Shown here piece after piece: positions 1 to 11,824 of a stretch of 64,000 nt of DNA. A program made the position numbers and the translations under genes. Source of the stretch: Rhodocollybia butyracea (Eukaryota; Basidiomycota; Agaricomycetes; Agaricales; Omphalotaceae); the NCBI GenBank assembly GCA_015501585.1, contig JADNRY010000011.1:620001-684000 (forward strand), written 5' to 3'. Position 1 is the stretch's first letter, and each line of letters starts with the position of its first letter. The notes under the pieces are model-generated. The model was not told the DNA's origin and ran no database searches. It saw nothing but the letters and a program-made list of their open reading frames with translations.

Positions 1-25
1 TTCTCAGTTTCTCTCACTGTCAACC

Positions 26-664
26 ATGATGCTTGAAAAAACCGGTTTCGATGCCCCCCCTGCTTATCCTTCCGAGGAGGCGCAAGTTAACGGCCATCCA
101 GTGAAAGACTCACAGTCTCAAGTGAAAGATTTCTTCATTAACTACGCAATTATTATGTGCTGAACTTGTTGACAGTCCAAAGATGCGCCATCAGCAACTA
201 GCCCTCTAGCTGGTGATCTTCCAGCTCCGTATACCGAGGATGAAGAACAGCGCTTCAGAAACCTTGCGGTACAGCTGCGCGAAGCTATAGACGCATATAA
301 AACCGCTAGGTCACAGAATCGGGACGAAGAAACGATGAAGCGCAATCAGGAGAATGTGCTTAGGCTCATGAGTGAAGTTGCCGATGCTGCACCGGATCCC
401 AAAGTCAAAGCGCACTACAAAGATAAGGCGACAAAGTTTTTGAAAGCCAGCAGTACGAAAGAAAAGGATAGGGTCTTGCATGAGATTGGGAAAGGCCTGA
501 TAATAATTCTCTCGGCACCATTCGCTATTGCGGCTGCTGCACTTTACACCACAGCGGGTATTCTTCAGGGAACAGGACACCTGCTAAAAGAAGTGGCTCT
601 ACTGCACCCCAAAATGAGAAAATGGCTGAAGAAACGGAAAGATGCCGAGTGGGACATGGAGTGA
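26..664 (+). CDS. small membrane protein, tandem copy 1 (unknown family)
   Basis: Two exons: 26-121 and 176-664, with a 54-bp intron (gtgaaag...ttgacag) leaving the frame open and giving 194 aa. The start is the first of two adjacent ATGs; the window edge prevents excluding an upstream exon. The N-terminus is Pro/Glu-rich and begins MMLEKTGFDAPPAYP, the middle is charged and helical, and near residue 135-165 there is a hydrophobic, glycine-containing stretch (GLIIILSAPFAIAAAALY) that could be a membrane helix or hairpin. The C-terminus is basic (MRKWLKKRK). A 194-aa paralogue with the same intron position lies at 1748-2390. Small hypothetical proteins with this kind of hydrophobic core are common in Agaricomycetes; I know of no assigned function. 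Confidence 0.75.
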
Positions 665-1747
665 ACACCGTTGAATGTGAGTGTAGTATACAAAAGATTC
701 ACCTAACCTGACGGATATATAGGTCAACTGTGATTTTATTTATGTTGCTATGTAGTACGTCAGTCATTGTATTTTGTTTTCCGCATATAGTCGTATACCC
801 CTTTATCGTACGAGATGACAGCAGCGTTGAGATCTTCTCAACACGCTTTGTATTCGTCGTTCGAGCTTGTATTTCTACTATGGTACAAGACCAAATAGAA
901 ATTGCTGGCCGATTTCCCTCAGTAGGGAATGATTGTTTTTGAAGAGAATCGAACTAGTAACCGTTGCAGGCCATCTGACTGTCCAACTTGTTTTTGTAAC
1001 AACCACCTCTGCGAGACTGGGATGGTCCAGGGCTTGTTGGTAAGGCACTGTTCCTACATTCAGTCTCTTCCTGTTACTTATTAAATGATTATCGGGACTT
1101 TGCCTAGACTTCAGCCTGCTCGTTGGCAATACCATGCCATGGAGCACTAAAATAAAAATTCCGTATCACCAGAGAATCGCGCTCATCGAAAATATGCTCT
1201 AGAGCCCGTTTTGTCTTCCATAGTACAACCCCCGGTCGCTGTCTGCATGTGCACGTCTAATAGACAGAAGGACTCACCACGCTTATTGGTCTACTCAGTC
1301 CCACTGAAGTAGGCTGTGAAACTATCAGTTTCCAGGATGGCCTGAAATGTGTCCTTTCATCCTGAACCTCACAATTCTGATGACCTTGCATTGAATGAAT
1401 ATCTTTCAGCAGGCTGACATACACATCCGTATGGATCGTCAGTGTGTAACGAGTCTGCCTATGGGAGACTAAGGCTGACAAAGGAAGCAGCCTACTTCGG
1501 TCAGGGTGAAGTGGAAATTTTTGCGGTGTTACTCACCACGCACACTGAACAGAGCTTGAGAAGGTAATACCAAAACGGACGAATACTGAGCTGCGAAATC
1601 AACTGCGGAATGTTCAAACTCTCTGTCCACGAGTTCAACTTGAAAACTGCGCTTCGTTCACCCATATATATGCACATGGCTTCAAAGGAAGTTCATATAA
1701 GGGATACATCTGTGTAGATGTTGACTGGTGTCCCTACTCTGCCATCC
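665..1747. other. intergenic stretch between the two tandem copies
   Basis: Only short ORFs without domains are visible on either strand. The homologous parts of the two neighbouring genes lie about 1.72 kb apart, so this stretch would be part of the duplicated unit or its spacer. I see no clear similarity between it and the DNA downstream of copy 2. Confidence 0.5.
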
Positions 1748-2390
1748 ATGATGCTCGAAGCGAAATCCGTAGTCGATGCCCCCCCCTCTTATCCTCCCGA
1801 AGAGGCAGAAGTCCTGAGTGGAAAGGAGCTCCCGATTGAGGTGAGATCTCTCTCCATTAATTATATGCTTGATGGCTATGTTCAAGAATTGTTGACAGTC
1901 TGAGGATACCTCGTCATCAACAACATACCCACCAGTTGACATTCGTTCAGCTACCTACACTGAGGACAAGGAGCGACACTTCAGAGACCTCGCAGTACAG
2001 CTGCATGGAAGTATAGGCACATACACGACCGCGAGATCAGAGAATCGCGACGAGGAGATGATGAAGCGCAACCAGGGGAATGTGTTTAGACTTATGAATG
2101 AAGTTGCCGATGCAGCACCGGATCCCGAAGTCAAGGCGCACTACAGAGATAAGGCGACAAAGTTTTCAAAAGCTAGCAGTATGAATGAAAAAGACAGGAT
2201 CCTGCAAGATATTGGGCGGGGCTTGATTATTATGATTTCGGCGCCATTTGCTATTGCGGCTGCTGCGCTTTTCGTCTCGGGGACCCTTATCCAGGGAGTT
2301 GGACGCCTGCTGAAGGAAGTGGCTCTGGTACATCCCATTATGAGAAAGTGGTTGAAGAAGCGGAAGCACGCCGAATGGAAGCTGAAGTGA
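1748..2390 (+). CDS. small membrane protein, tandem copy 2 (unknown family)
   Basis: Two exons, 1748-1840 and 1899-2390, separated by a 58-bp intron (gtgagat...ttgacag) in the same place and phase as in copy 1; the product is again 194 aa. It keeps the MMLE start, the Pro-rich N-terminus (DAPPSYPPEEAE), the charged central helix (NEVADAAPDPEVKAHY) and the hydrophobic core (GLIIMISAPFAIAAAALF), ending in a basic tail. An in-frame ATG at 1718 would add ten residues, but copy 1 supports 1748. Most differences between the copies are near the exon junction and in the second half of the hydrophobic core. Function unknown. Confidence 0.78.
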
Positions 2391-3324
2391 AAGGTGAGTA
2401 CATATTTTATGCAAGGCTCCTTCGGCGCACTTAATCGGACTAAGTATCTAACGCAGACTCCTCAGGTGTTTTTTGTATTTTCGGAATCTGCTTAGCCTGG
2501 TAAGCAAGCCTCCAGGGGACTGCTTTAGCCCTAACATTTGCTATGTAACTTTGATGTAACTATGTAGTCTATCGGACTGGTCCCTGTGATACTTAGGATG
2601 GAGTGCCAATGACTCTGAGATATATACTAGCTACCAGCAGGCTTTAACTTTAATACCTTAAACAGCACATATGAACTTGCTGTGAAGCTGTTGACAGGGC
2701 ATTATCTCTATGTATGATATTGGAAAGCTTTCACGAGTGCGACAACTTGAAGAATTAGCAATTGGCGAGCTTGGCGCGCCGTATGAGATGATGGGACCTT
2801 GGCCATAGGCTATGCTATAAGATAAGTAGCGACCAGGAGACCACTAGAATAGACTTATTTCTAACAATATGTATGTGAAATAAGTCTAACTTTTGCTAAG
2901 GCTATATTAAGCTTTGGCTGCCATGGTTTAGGGCCTGAGGTAGGCAACCTATTAAACCGGACGTGAGAATTCAAGCCGGAGCGTTCAGGGACTCGAGGAC
3001 TGAACACAGAAGTACTAAAGTACTAGATGAGGGCAGGTGCTAAGGAATTTTCGAAGATAACGCACGATGGCGATGAGAGACGGAGGTTTGAAGAAAGCCT
3101 AAGTGCAACGATTTGTCTGAGGTCTCTCATACGGCCGCCCTTAGTGTCTTATTCTAAAATGGGCACTTTCATTGCTCATGGAGATTGCCTTGACAGTCTT
3201 GGGTCTGCCAGAACCGAAGTATAAAAATTTTGTTAATTGGAAGGTAAATATGATATTGGATCTTCGGAAGATCTCGTAACACCAGCTTTGACCTTCCATG
3301 TATAGAAAATAACAAAAATCTTGA
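2391..3324. other. intergenic, AT-rich, no supported gene
   Basis: About 0.9 kb between copy 2 and the 3' end of LTV1. Short ORFs only (for example 3027-3224, 65 codons) with no recognisable domain. It contains the perfect 10-bp inverted repeat listed separately. Confidence 0.5.
2851..2887. repeat. short perfect inverted repeat (10-bp arms)
   Basis: The arms agacttattt (2851-2860) and aaataagtct (2878-2887) are exact reverse complements separated by 17 nt. It lies in non-coding DNA and could form a hairpin; its function is unknown and a chance occurrence in AT-rich DNA is possible. Confidence 0.5.
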
Positions 3325-5173
3325 TCACAATTTCTTTATTCCAGTCGGATGCTCATGCAAAGCTTTCACCTTCGCGGTCTTCAACTCTTTCCCAAATGCC
3401 TCCTTTGTTTCCTTTTTCCGTACTCGCCGTTCAGCTTGCTGTGCCTTTACAGCAGCTTTGCGTGCTTTTTTAGATTGTGGATCTTCACCTCGTGGACGGG
3501 TGATTGTTTCTTGAGGTTCATCTACATCTAGGTAAGGGAATGAATAGTAGACTAGACGGGACTCACGATCTTCATACGGCGAATCATCAGAGTCGTTTGC
3601 ATACGATGTATGATCTTTTTTAGGCTTTAAAGTCGGTTTCAGGGAGTCGACGATCGGGAGACCTGTCTTAGTATCTAAGTGAATTTTAGGGACTGGTTTA
3701 GAGTCTCGAGCACGAATGAGGCGAGGATGATTTTCGAGATTGGAGTAGGTGGCTATATGATAATTTAGGGAGCACCGTAGACGATAGATTGATAAAAACG
3801 TACTGAGAACCGTCTCACAATCCCATCGATCCTTCTTTTTCTCCTCATCCATTCGTAAAAATTCGTTATCGTCATTGTCCTCATCCTCATCCTCATGGTT
3901 GAGACTCGCGCGAATACGTTCATCCTGACCCATAGCTCTGCGAAGCGTGTCCAGTTTCTCTGCTCCTGTCTCTCCAACGAGTTTGGGTTTCAGTTTGCGG
4001 CCGAGGATTTCGTAGTCATTGAGAAATTCATCCATCATGGACGTAAAATCGTCTCGGGATGTGATCAAGTGTGGAGGTTCATCTTCATCGTCATCAGAGA
4101 GAGGCACGTCTCCGTCCCCGTCCCCATCCTCATCAGAGTTGTATTGTTTAAGCATGACCTTGATCAAAAAATAATTAAGGCTATTGTATGAAGGTGAGAG
4201 TGGTGTCTTACTTGATCAAAGCGTTCATCTAGCGTTTGAAGAGCGTCGTTTCTATACATACTGGAGCTGCTCATACTGTATCCAGAAGCGTCACTACTGC
4301 CCTTGCGTCTCTTTTTGCCTTTACCGCCAAGAACCGATATCGCTGGAAGTCCGGATACGGTATCACCACCTTCCGAGGCAAAGTCGTCTTCATCGTCACT
4401 TGTCGAGGCTCGTGTTGCATTTTGAGCTGCTTTGAATCGCGCAAAACGTTCTTCCCATGTATTCGGTTCTTCAGTCGAAGATTTGTTGCTCTCTAGAGGT
4501 CCGTACTCGTAAAACTCGAAACCCACTTCTTCGTCACTATCTCGAGCTCCATCCCCAATTAGATCTCCGAAGAAGTCATCTGCGAGATCATCGTCTACAA
4601 ACGCATCGTCTTCGAGGGCTTCCAATGTTTGCCGAAGGTGAGGGTCCATGTCAGGCTGAAAACCGGATACACTTTCCGGGATATCTTGCTGCGATTCGTA
4701 AGTCCGAGGAAGTTCTGAAGTGGAAGGTAACACTTCCTGCGGGAGGTCTCGCAGCGAGATCCCTTTTGATTTAGCCGTCTGAGATTTCTTGATGGTCGGC
4801 GCTTCAATTAACACACTCTCCACGCCGTCTTCCTGCACGCCAACGGGACGAAGATGCTGTAGGTAGTCGTATTCCGTATCATCGAAATAAATTCCATATA
4901 GAGCAGCTTCGCCGACCCGCGCATCAGCATCATGAGAGATGTCCTCTTCATTGAGAGAAGCTTCCAAGTCAGCACGACCTTTGCCCTAGATTAAAAATGT
5001 AAGAAAATCAATATAAACTCAGAACTTTCAACCTTTTTATCGCTCTGCCGAGCAATTTCCTTCAGAACATGTGGACTGGCATCTGGATCATGAATAAGAG
5101 GATCTCGCTGAGATCGATGGACAACTTGAAAATGCCTTGCGCCAGGCTGACGAAAAATTGACTTGGGAGGCAT
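3325..5173 (-). CDS. LTV1: LTV1, 40S ribosome biogenesis factor
   Basis: Ltv1 is a non-ribosomal factor bound to late pre-40S particles and needed for their maturation and export. The N-terminus has the family signature (FQVVHRSQRDPL near residue 15, then GIYFDDTEYDYLQHL around residue 70). A Glu/Asp-rich centre follows, then DEFLNDYEILGRKLKP, ENHPRLIRARDS and a basic C-terminal helix rich in Lys/Arg. Exons: 5033-5173 (47 codons), 4212-4985 (258 codons) and 3325-4158, which itself contains an in-frame 51-bp intron at 3753-3803 that joins ETVLT to TYSNLENHP. A further 39-bp in-frame segment (around VYYSFPYLD) could be coding or a very short intron. The product is about 565 aa. It is transcribed divergently from TAF2, with 164 bp between start codons. 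Confidence 0.92.
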
Positions 5174-5337
5174 TGAGAGAAAGAGGTTTGATGACCTAAT
5201 CACTTCAGAGCTGTTGACTGACTACCACTCGGCTCACAGTTTTCTCTGTTTTCTCTTATTTCTTTCGATTTGCGCGTTTACAAGCTGGAACTGTTGAAAA
5301 TAACACACTAGTCGATTCGCTTTCCGGGTCAGGAATC
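5174..5337. promoter_or_regulatory. bidirectional promoter region LTV1/TAF2
   Basis: 164 bp separate the divergent start codons of LTV1 (minus) and TAF2 (plus). The region is T/C-rich on the plus strand (tttctctgttttctcttatttc around 5230-5270), as is usual for fungal core promoters. No specific factor site is claimed. Confidence 0.45.
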
Positions 5338-8300
5338 ATGGACAATCGCATTAACTTGCAACGCGAACAATTACGACGAGGCTTCTCTATATACGTCTTG
5401 TTTCTCCTTTATCCAGTGCTCAGGCGTACTGACATGTATTGGGATATCTACTAGTCACCAAAAAGTTGTTTTGGAGGTTGATTTCAGTGGTAGTCTATGG
5501 GTACGTCGCTCCGAATCTTCGCTGCCCTTCAAATAGCTCATATCGCTCTTTAGGGATACACAGAAATCACCATTGTTCCTGCAAGCAGTGAGCTGAAGAC
5601 CATCTTGCTTCATTCTCGTCAATGCAGTTCGTGTTTGCGCAGTTTTTGACCTTGCGGTCGAACTGAACCTTTGTGCTTCTCCAACAGTCATCCAGTCTGT
5701 CCATGTCGGGGCGTACGCGGCGGATTTCGTTCACAATGATCCCCTTTCCAACCTCTCTAATGGCATCTCTGAGCCTGATTCTCATCGCCACCCCGAACTC
5801 AAGCGTAAATTGTATTCAGCGCTCCAGGAGGGTGACGAAGGAGAGTTGTCCATTGCGATTCCTAACGAAGTGTCGTTGAAGCCAACTGGTTTAAGTGGCC
5901 CAACGTTCAGCGACTGTGAGCTTTTGTCGTTCCTCAATGTGTTCCATCCTGATCTTTCTGGCAAGTTTCGACTCCTGAACCTCAAGCTCAGCCAAGCCAA
6001 CAAGTCACTGAATTTTCCCCAATTGTGGTTAAAATTAACTACAGTCTACGTAACCCAACTGAAGGAGTACAGTTCATCCTCCCAACAGAGACACAACCCT
6101 ATGTAGGTCTTCGGCTGCCTTTATTTCCGGGTGACTCATACAAACACATACCTCGCTTGCTTAGCGTGTTCCTCATGTTTACAGTACACCTTCCTGTCCT
6201 GACGCCTCAAGATGTTGGGTTCCGTGCATTGACAGCTTTTGGGAAAAGTGCACTTGGGAGTTTGAGTTTGTAGTTCCCCGATATCTCGAAGAGCAGCACC
6301 CTAACCAGGAAGATGAACCAACCGATGCCATCCCTACGGTCGTAGTTTGTAGTGGTGAACTGGTTGAACAGGTTTGTCTGTTTACTATTTTTGACGCCAC
6401 AGGCTCACAATTATTCCTTCATAGGTTGCTCACCCCTACAACTCAAACAAGACAATCTTTTTGTTTTCTCAGGCTGTCCTCACGTCGGTCCAGCATATCG
6501 CCTTCGCCACCGGACCTTTCCACCTTCATTCCATACCGGCAGACAGTACTGTGGATGATCCGTCGAGCAGTTCCTCCCAGCCGCTCATATACACATTTTG
6601 TTTACCCGGCCAGGAATCTTTTCTTTCTAGTTCTACAGCCACTCTTCGCTCAGCCATGAGTTTTTACTCCACAGAGTTTGGATCTTATCCTTTCGGGTCC
6701 TTCAAAGTTGTCTTTGTGGACGAACTGCCTGCACAAAGATTCGACAGCTCTACGCTTGCCCTGGTAACAGTGGACATGTTGCACGGAGAGGACGCTATCG
6801 AGCCTGCTATTGAAGCACGACAAGCCCTTAGTCACGCCCTTGCTTGCCAGTGGGTTGGAATCAATATCCAACCCAAGCAGTGGTCGGATCTATGGCTAGT
6901 AAATGGTTTGGCAGCCTACATCACTGGCTTATTCCTACGAAAGCTACTTGGCAACAATGAATATCGATTTAGACTCAAGAAGGATATGGAGCGTGTCATA
7001 GAATGGGACAATGGAGGAATGCCGCCAATATGTCAGCCGCAACATTACGATCCTCCAGATCCCAGCATTTTACCTTTCGTCAATCTGAAGGCACCTCTAG
7101 TTCTGCACATACTGGACCGTCGACTAGGAAAATCCGGAACATCTCTTGGACTCAGCCGAGTTCTACCCAAAGTTTTTCTATCGGCGATTAGCGGTGAAAT
7201 GCAGAATAATTGTCTTTCTACTCACGCCTTTTTAAGGATGTGTCGAAAAGTCTCTAGCGTTGATCCTAGGACCTTTGCGGAGCAGTGGATTTACGGAAGC
7301 GGTTGTCCTTCGTTTGGTGTACAGGCAACTTTCAATCGTAAAAAGATGGCGGTAGAAATTACAATGAGGCAGGAGTGTCCTGCGTTCAAAGTGCACGAGA
7401 GTAGTGAAGTGTCGAAGGTCTTGATGAAGCCAGTACCGTTTTTCGAAGTATGTATGTTAACTTCTTGCCGTCATTTTGATTCTAAATGAACTTTAGGGGC
7501 AAATGACCATCCGAATACATGAAGCTGATGGAACTCCTTATGAGCATGTTCTCGACATCAGACAACCATTCAAGCGGTTTGAGGTACCTTTCAATACCAA
7601 GTATAAGCGTGTTCGACGAAATACAAAGCGGTATCTTGCACGGCAAGCCGCTGCTCAGGCAGCTGCAGAGGGTGACACTGAAGCTGCGGAGGCTATAGGG
7701 ATGATTGATATGGGTTTTGGGCTTGAAGTTTGGGAAAACGAGCAGGAGCGAGAAAATTGGAAGGTAGCTGACTGGACAGAGGAAGACGAAGGACTGATGA
7801 GCGGCGCGACCTATGAGTGGATTAGGATGGACGCCGATTTTGAATGGATAGCAACGCTGAAGTTTGAACAGCCTGACTTCATGTGGGTGTCTCAACTGCA
7901 GCGGGACAGGGATGTAGTTGCGCAGCTAGAGGTTTGGTTTATCTTTCGTTCATGGGAGCAGTGAATGGCTAACCTATTCTTAGGCGGTACACGCTCTAGC
8001 CAAACAACCCACGGCAATTGTGTCCAGTACGCTTACGAAAACCGTCCTCGTCTCAAACTACCACTATCAGATTCGCTGTGAAGCTGCTTTGGCACTAGTC
8101 AATGTACGTATTCTTATGTTGGTGTAAACTTCTGTTACTCATCCTCCCCTAGTGTTCCATACGGCGGTTGGATTTTCTAGGGCTGTTTCATCTGTTTAAG
8201 CTCTTTCTCCGATACTGCTATGACCCGGAAGATTCCAACCAGGATTTGTTCACTCACAACTATATACCGAAACCAAACGATTTTTCTGACCTATCGGAAT

Positions 8301-11300
8301 ATTTTGTGCGCAAAGTGCGTGGTGACCATCAACTCTTCATGGCCCTTGACTGACAATCATGTAGAGTCTTATCAATGGCATTTCACGTATACGCTTTGAA
8401 AATGGCAAGACTCCTTCTGTGGTTAGACAGTTTCTCATTGATCAGCTTCGGTACAATGACAACACAGCAAACCCTGTTAGTTGTGTCCCCTTTTTGAGAT
8501 ACTTTATTTATGCTTATTTGTCCTTTTATTTGCAGTACACTGACGCCTACTATATCTGCACCATCATAGCTGCAGCTGCTTGCTCCAATGTCTCTACAAC
8601 TGCTCCTGAGCGAGGCGAGCTTCTACCGTCTGAAGTTCGCGTGGAATTCACCTCGGAAGATGAAGAGTTACTGAAGCAGACTTTAACTGAAGTCGATCGT
8701 TATCGGAGCATGGATAGATTGATTCCTTCGGTGCACAACATCGTCACTATTGCTGCATTGGAAGTAGGTGTTTCTCAAATCCAGTTAATGTGCATCTATA
8801 TTCACATGAAACCAGTTTCATATGGTCCTTGGTGTAGCCAACCTCATCCCAAGCCATCCTCGAGTATTCTTTCCCCTCACCAGGCAAGTTTCTGTGATAG
8901 CCTCCAGACTCATACTTATCTCTCCGCAGAGAAGGAAACTACGTTCCAGTCAGGATAGCTGCCTTTGATGGACTCTTCCTCACGAAGTGGTACACTCCGC
9001 AAATCATGCGCTATATCCTTGCTGTCATGGCCAATGATCCATCGCGTGCCGTCCGAAGACATGTCGCTCGAAGTGCCTCTCAAAGCTTGGCTCTTCTTGT
9101 CCAGATGGGCGAAATGAAATCCAATTCCAAAGACTCAGAATCGTTGCTCATTGAGGAAGATGGCTCTCACCCAGAGAAGCTCAAAGAGTCTAAGAAGACG
9201 GAAATGGATGCTATGATCAAAGTCCTGCGTAAGGATAGAGAAGTCGGGAAAAATGAGATATTCAGAGATTTTGCTGTTCCTATTGTGCTGTGCGTGATAT
9301 TTACTTTCTCTGGGTGCATCCAGGTTTGATTTTGTTCCTCAGTGCACCTGACGTGGATCATGAAGTCCGGTGGTGTATGCTCAAACTTTTAGATATTCTC
9401 ATTCGCCCGGTGGATGAAACTCCTCCTACTGTCCGCATTCACATTCCAAGTACCCCTGTCTCTGAAACGCCTCCCTCGTTGGCCTCCGCCAAAATACCAT
9501 TGAAACCTCTCAAGCCTGTAGCCAAAGCCGCATCAGCCAAGATTCCTATCCCTCCAGTCGCGCCGAAACTCAAAATACCTGCTACTTCCACCCCTTCGGC
9601 AGAAAGTCCCAGACTGGTTGTTCCGTCTCGGGCAAAAACTGCTACCACCATCGAACTCCCTGAACCCCCCGGCCTAAGATTTCCATCGCTCCGCCTGCAC
9701 ATCCAAAGATAGGCAAACCCAAGGGACGGCCGCCGAAACTGAAACCTGGGCATACCCCAAAGGCACAGACAAGTGGTATGAGCACGATAGATTACCGTGC
9801 TTCTCGAGCGGCGCTCAAGAAATTGAATGCGAACAAACACTCTAAATGGTTTCTTCAGCCTGTTGATCCTATTAGAGACCATGCACCTGAGTAAGTTTGA
9901 TACTGAGTGGTTGCAGCCCCTCGAATCTGACTTCAGCATCATAGCTACTTTACCGTCATCAAACAGCCAATGGACTTGTATACGATGGGCTCGAAATTGG
10001 AGCAAGGAATGTACAAAGATCGATTCGAATTCCAAGCCGATTTCCGTGTCATGGTAGCCAACGCCAAACAGTACAATATGCCCGGTAGTTTTGTGCATAA
10101 CGAAGCGATTAGCCTTGAGGTTTTCTTTGAAAAACGTAAGTCTCTTTTCTGTTTCGCGGTTACCCCAGTGTTAATGAATTTTCACAGAATGGACGATCAT
10201 CAGCAAGACATTAGATCAGCATGCGATCAACAATGCTGAAGAAGCTGAGCCTGCACCCAAACCTGCGGTGAAACCTCCTCGAATTCTACCTCCTGTTCCT
10301 GAAGCGAAATTTTCCCCTCCACCTATACCGCAGCCTCAGCCTTCTTCGAGCGCCCCTGCTAGGCCTACTATCAAACTTAAAATGCCCTCTCAAAGCGCTT
10401 CAGCGAACGTATCACCCAAAGCTGTTGCCAGCTCATCCAAACCTCGTAAACTCAAGGTTAAACCTTTAAATCCGGTACCAGTTGTCGAGTCATCGACTAC
10501 TATCGAACCAGATGTTGATGCCCCTCCGCCACCATATATTGACGACGGGTCGCACGATCTCCTTCAAGAAGTTCTCGCCATTGAGCGGCAAAAAGACGAG
10601 GAGAAACGTCAACGGTTGAAATCGCAGGAAAGAGCCGTTAATGGCTCTTCGAGCAAGCGCAAACATGTGGAATCATCTGCGGAAGACGATATACTTGCGT
10701 TGGCCACTCCAGCCAAGAAAGAACGAGCTACTCCAGTTGCAGTCACTTCTTCGAACGGTAAAATCACTTTACCAGGTTCGAAACCACCTAAGGCAAAGAA
10801 AGAAGCCCCCGTTGCCCCCGTACAATACTCGGGTGCTTCTTCTCGTTCGAATTCTGCTCGTTCCACCCCTGTACTCGATGTACCCCGCTCATCTCTGAAA
10901 GGCAAGGAGAAAGAAATTTCTTTACCACCTACACCCACTACCGCCGTTCCTCCAAAACCGAAGACTCAGCCTAACATCCAGACCCTGCCTATCAACGAGA
11001 AAAGGTGCAAGGATATCCTGAAAGCGCTCATGAAAACTCCCGAGTCCACCATCTTTCACGTTCCGGTGGACCCTGTGAGGGATGGTTGTCCTACGTATGG
11101 TTTTTTTGTCTTAAAATTTCGTGATCTGGTTTGACGATCCCACAGGTACTTGGATGAAATTAAGCACCCCATGGATCTCGGTACGATGTCCTCGAAGCTT
11201 GCGCGGGGAGCGTATAACACTATGGGAGAGTTCCGCAAAGACATGGAGCTCATATTCAGCAATTGTCGGAAATTCAACCCTCCTGGTACTTATCCCTTCA

Positions 11301-11824
11301 TCTGTGCAGATGCCGTTGAAGCGGCATTTAAGAAGGAATGGCCTAAAGCTACAGAGAAGAAGCTTTCTTGGGGAGAAAAGCGCGGATTACAAGGCATCCT
11401 AACGAAATTTGTACAGGAAGATCTGTAAGTCACTGTTGATGTGCATCCAGGTTTGGCCGAGCCCTCATCTTTTTTCTTCAGTTCCTTTGTCTTTCGTGAA
11501 CCCGTTGATCCAGAACTTCTTGGTATACCAACGTACTTCGACGTTATCCCTCGCAAAGATGCCCGTGACTTGCGAACGATCAGGCAGAAGTTAGATTCCG
11601 ACAAGTACGAGACAGTGGAGGCCTTCGAAGCTGACATTGATCTCATGGTCCGGAATGCGATCACGTTCAATGGAGCAGAGTCGGAAGTTGGGTTGCTAGC
11701 TGTAAATGTTCATGATCACCTCAAGGCTGCGTTGGCTACTTGGAGAACAGGCAACTCGAAGAAGAGGAAAGATACTGAGAAGAGTGGGTCACAGCAACCG
11801 ACGAAGAAGCATAAATCTGGTTGA
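5338..11824 (+). CDS. TAF2: TAF2, TFIID subunit, fused to three bromodomains
   Basis: TAF2 contacts initiator DNA within TFIID through an inactive M1-aminopeptidase fold. Here the early strands HQKVVLEVDF, SLWGYTEITIVP and LLHSRQC (5456-5635) match the TAF2 N-terminus, and the peptidase-like part lies at about 6470-7490. The zinc-ligand HEXXH is replaced by SHALA before CQWVG, as expected for TAF2. Bromodomain neighbours follow: an AT-hook-like KGRPPK (about 9725) and three bromodomains at about 9820-10135, 10990-11360 and 11400-11740. Each keeps the acetyl-lysine Asn context (KQYN, RKFN, ITFN). Many introns of 50-60 bp interrupt the gene. The start ATG at 5338 is the best candidate, but the first splice junction is unresolved: no canonical donor brings it into frame with HQKVV. 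The tail is basic (KKRKDTEK), ending in TGA at 11824. Confidence 0.88.
9718..11760 (+). other. AT-hook-like motif and three bromodomains of TAF2
   Basis: Domain-level entry. KPKGRPPKLKPG (about 9715-9750) resembles an AT-hook. Bromodomain 1 contains KWFLQPVDP, IKQPMDLYTM and AKQYNMPG; bromodomain 2 contains STIFHVPVDP, IKHPMDLGTM and CRKFNPPG; bromodomain 3 is more divergent (REPVDPELLGIPTYFDVI, AITFNGAES). A Pro/Lys-rich linker with nuclear-localisation-like basic patches separates 1 from 2. Domain assignment is by eye from the ZA-loop (P-D-Y/PMDL) and B-C loop Asn signatures. Confidence 0.82.

Noticed and set aside
940..1010. Minus-strand sequence with a GTTCGATTC core resembling a tRNA B box
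   Set aside because: No matching acceptor or T-stem pairing and no plausible A box at the right distance.
3495..3570. A 39-bp in-frame intron in LTV1 around VYYSFPYLD
   Set aside because: Shorter than any other intron in the window; kept as coding with a note.
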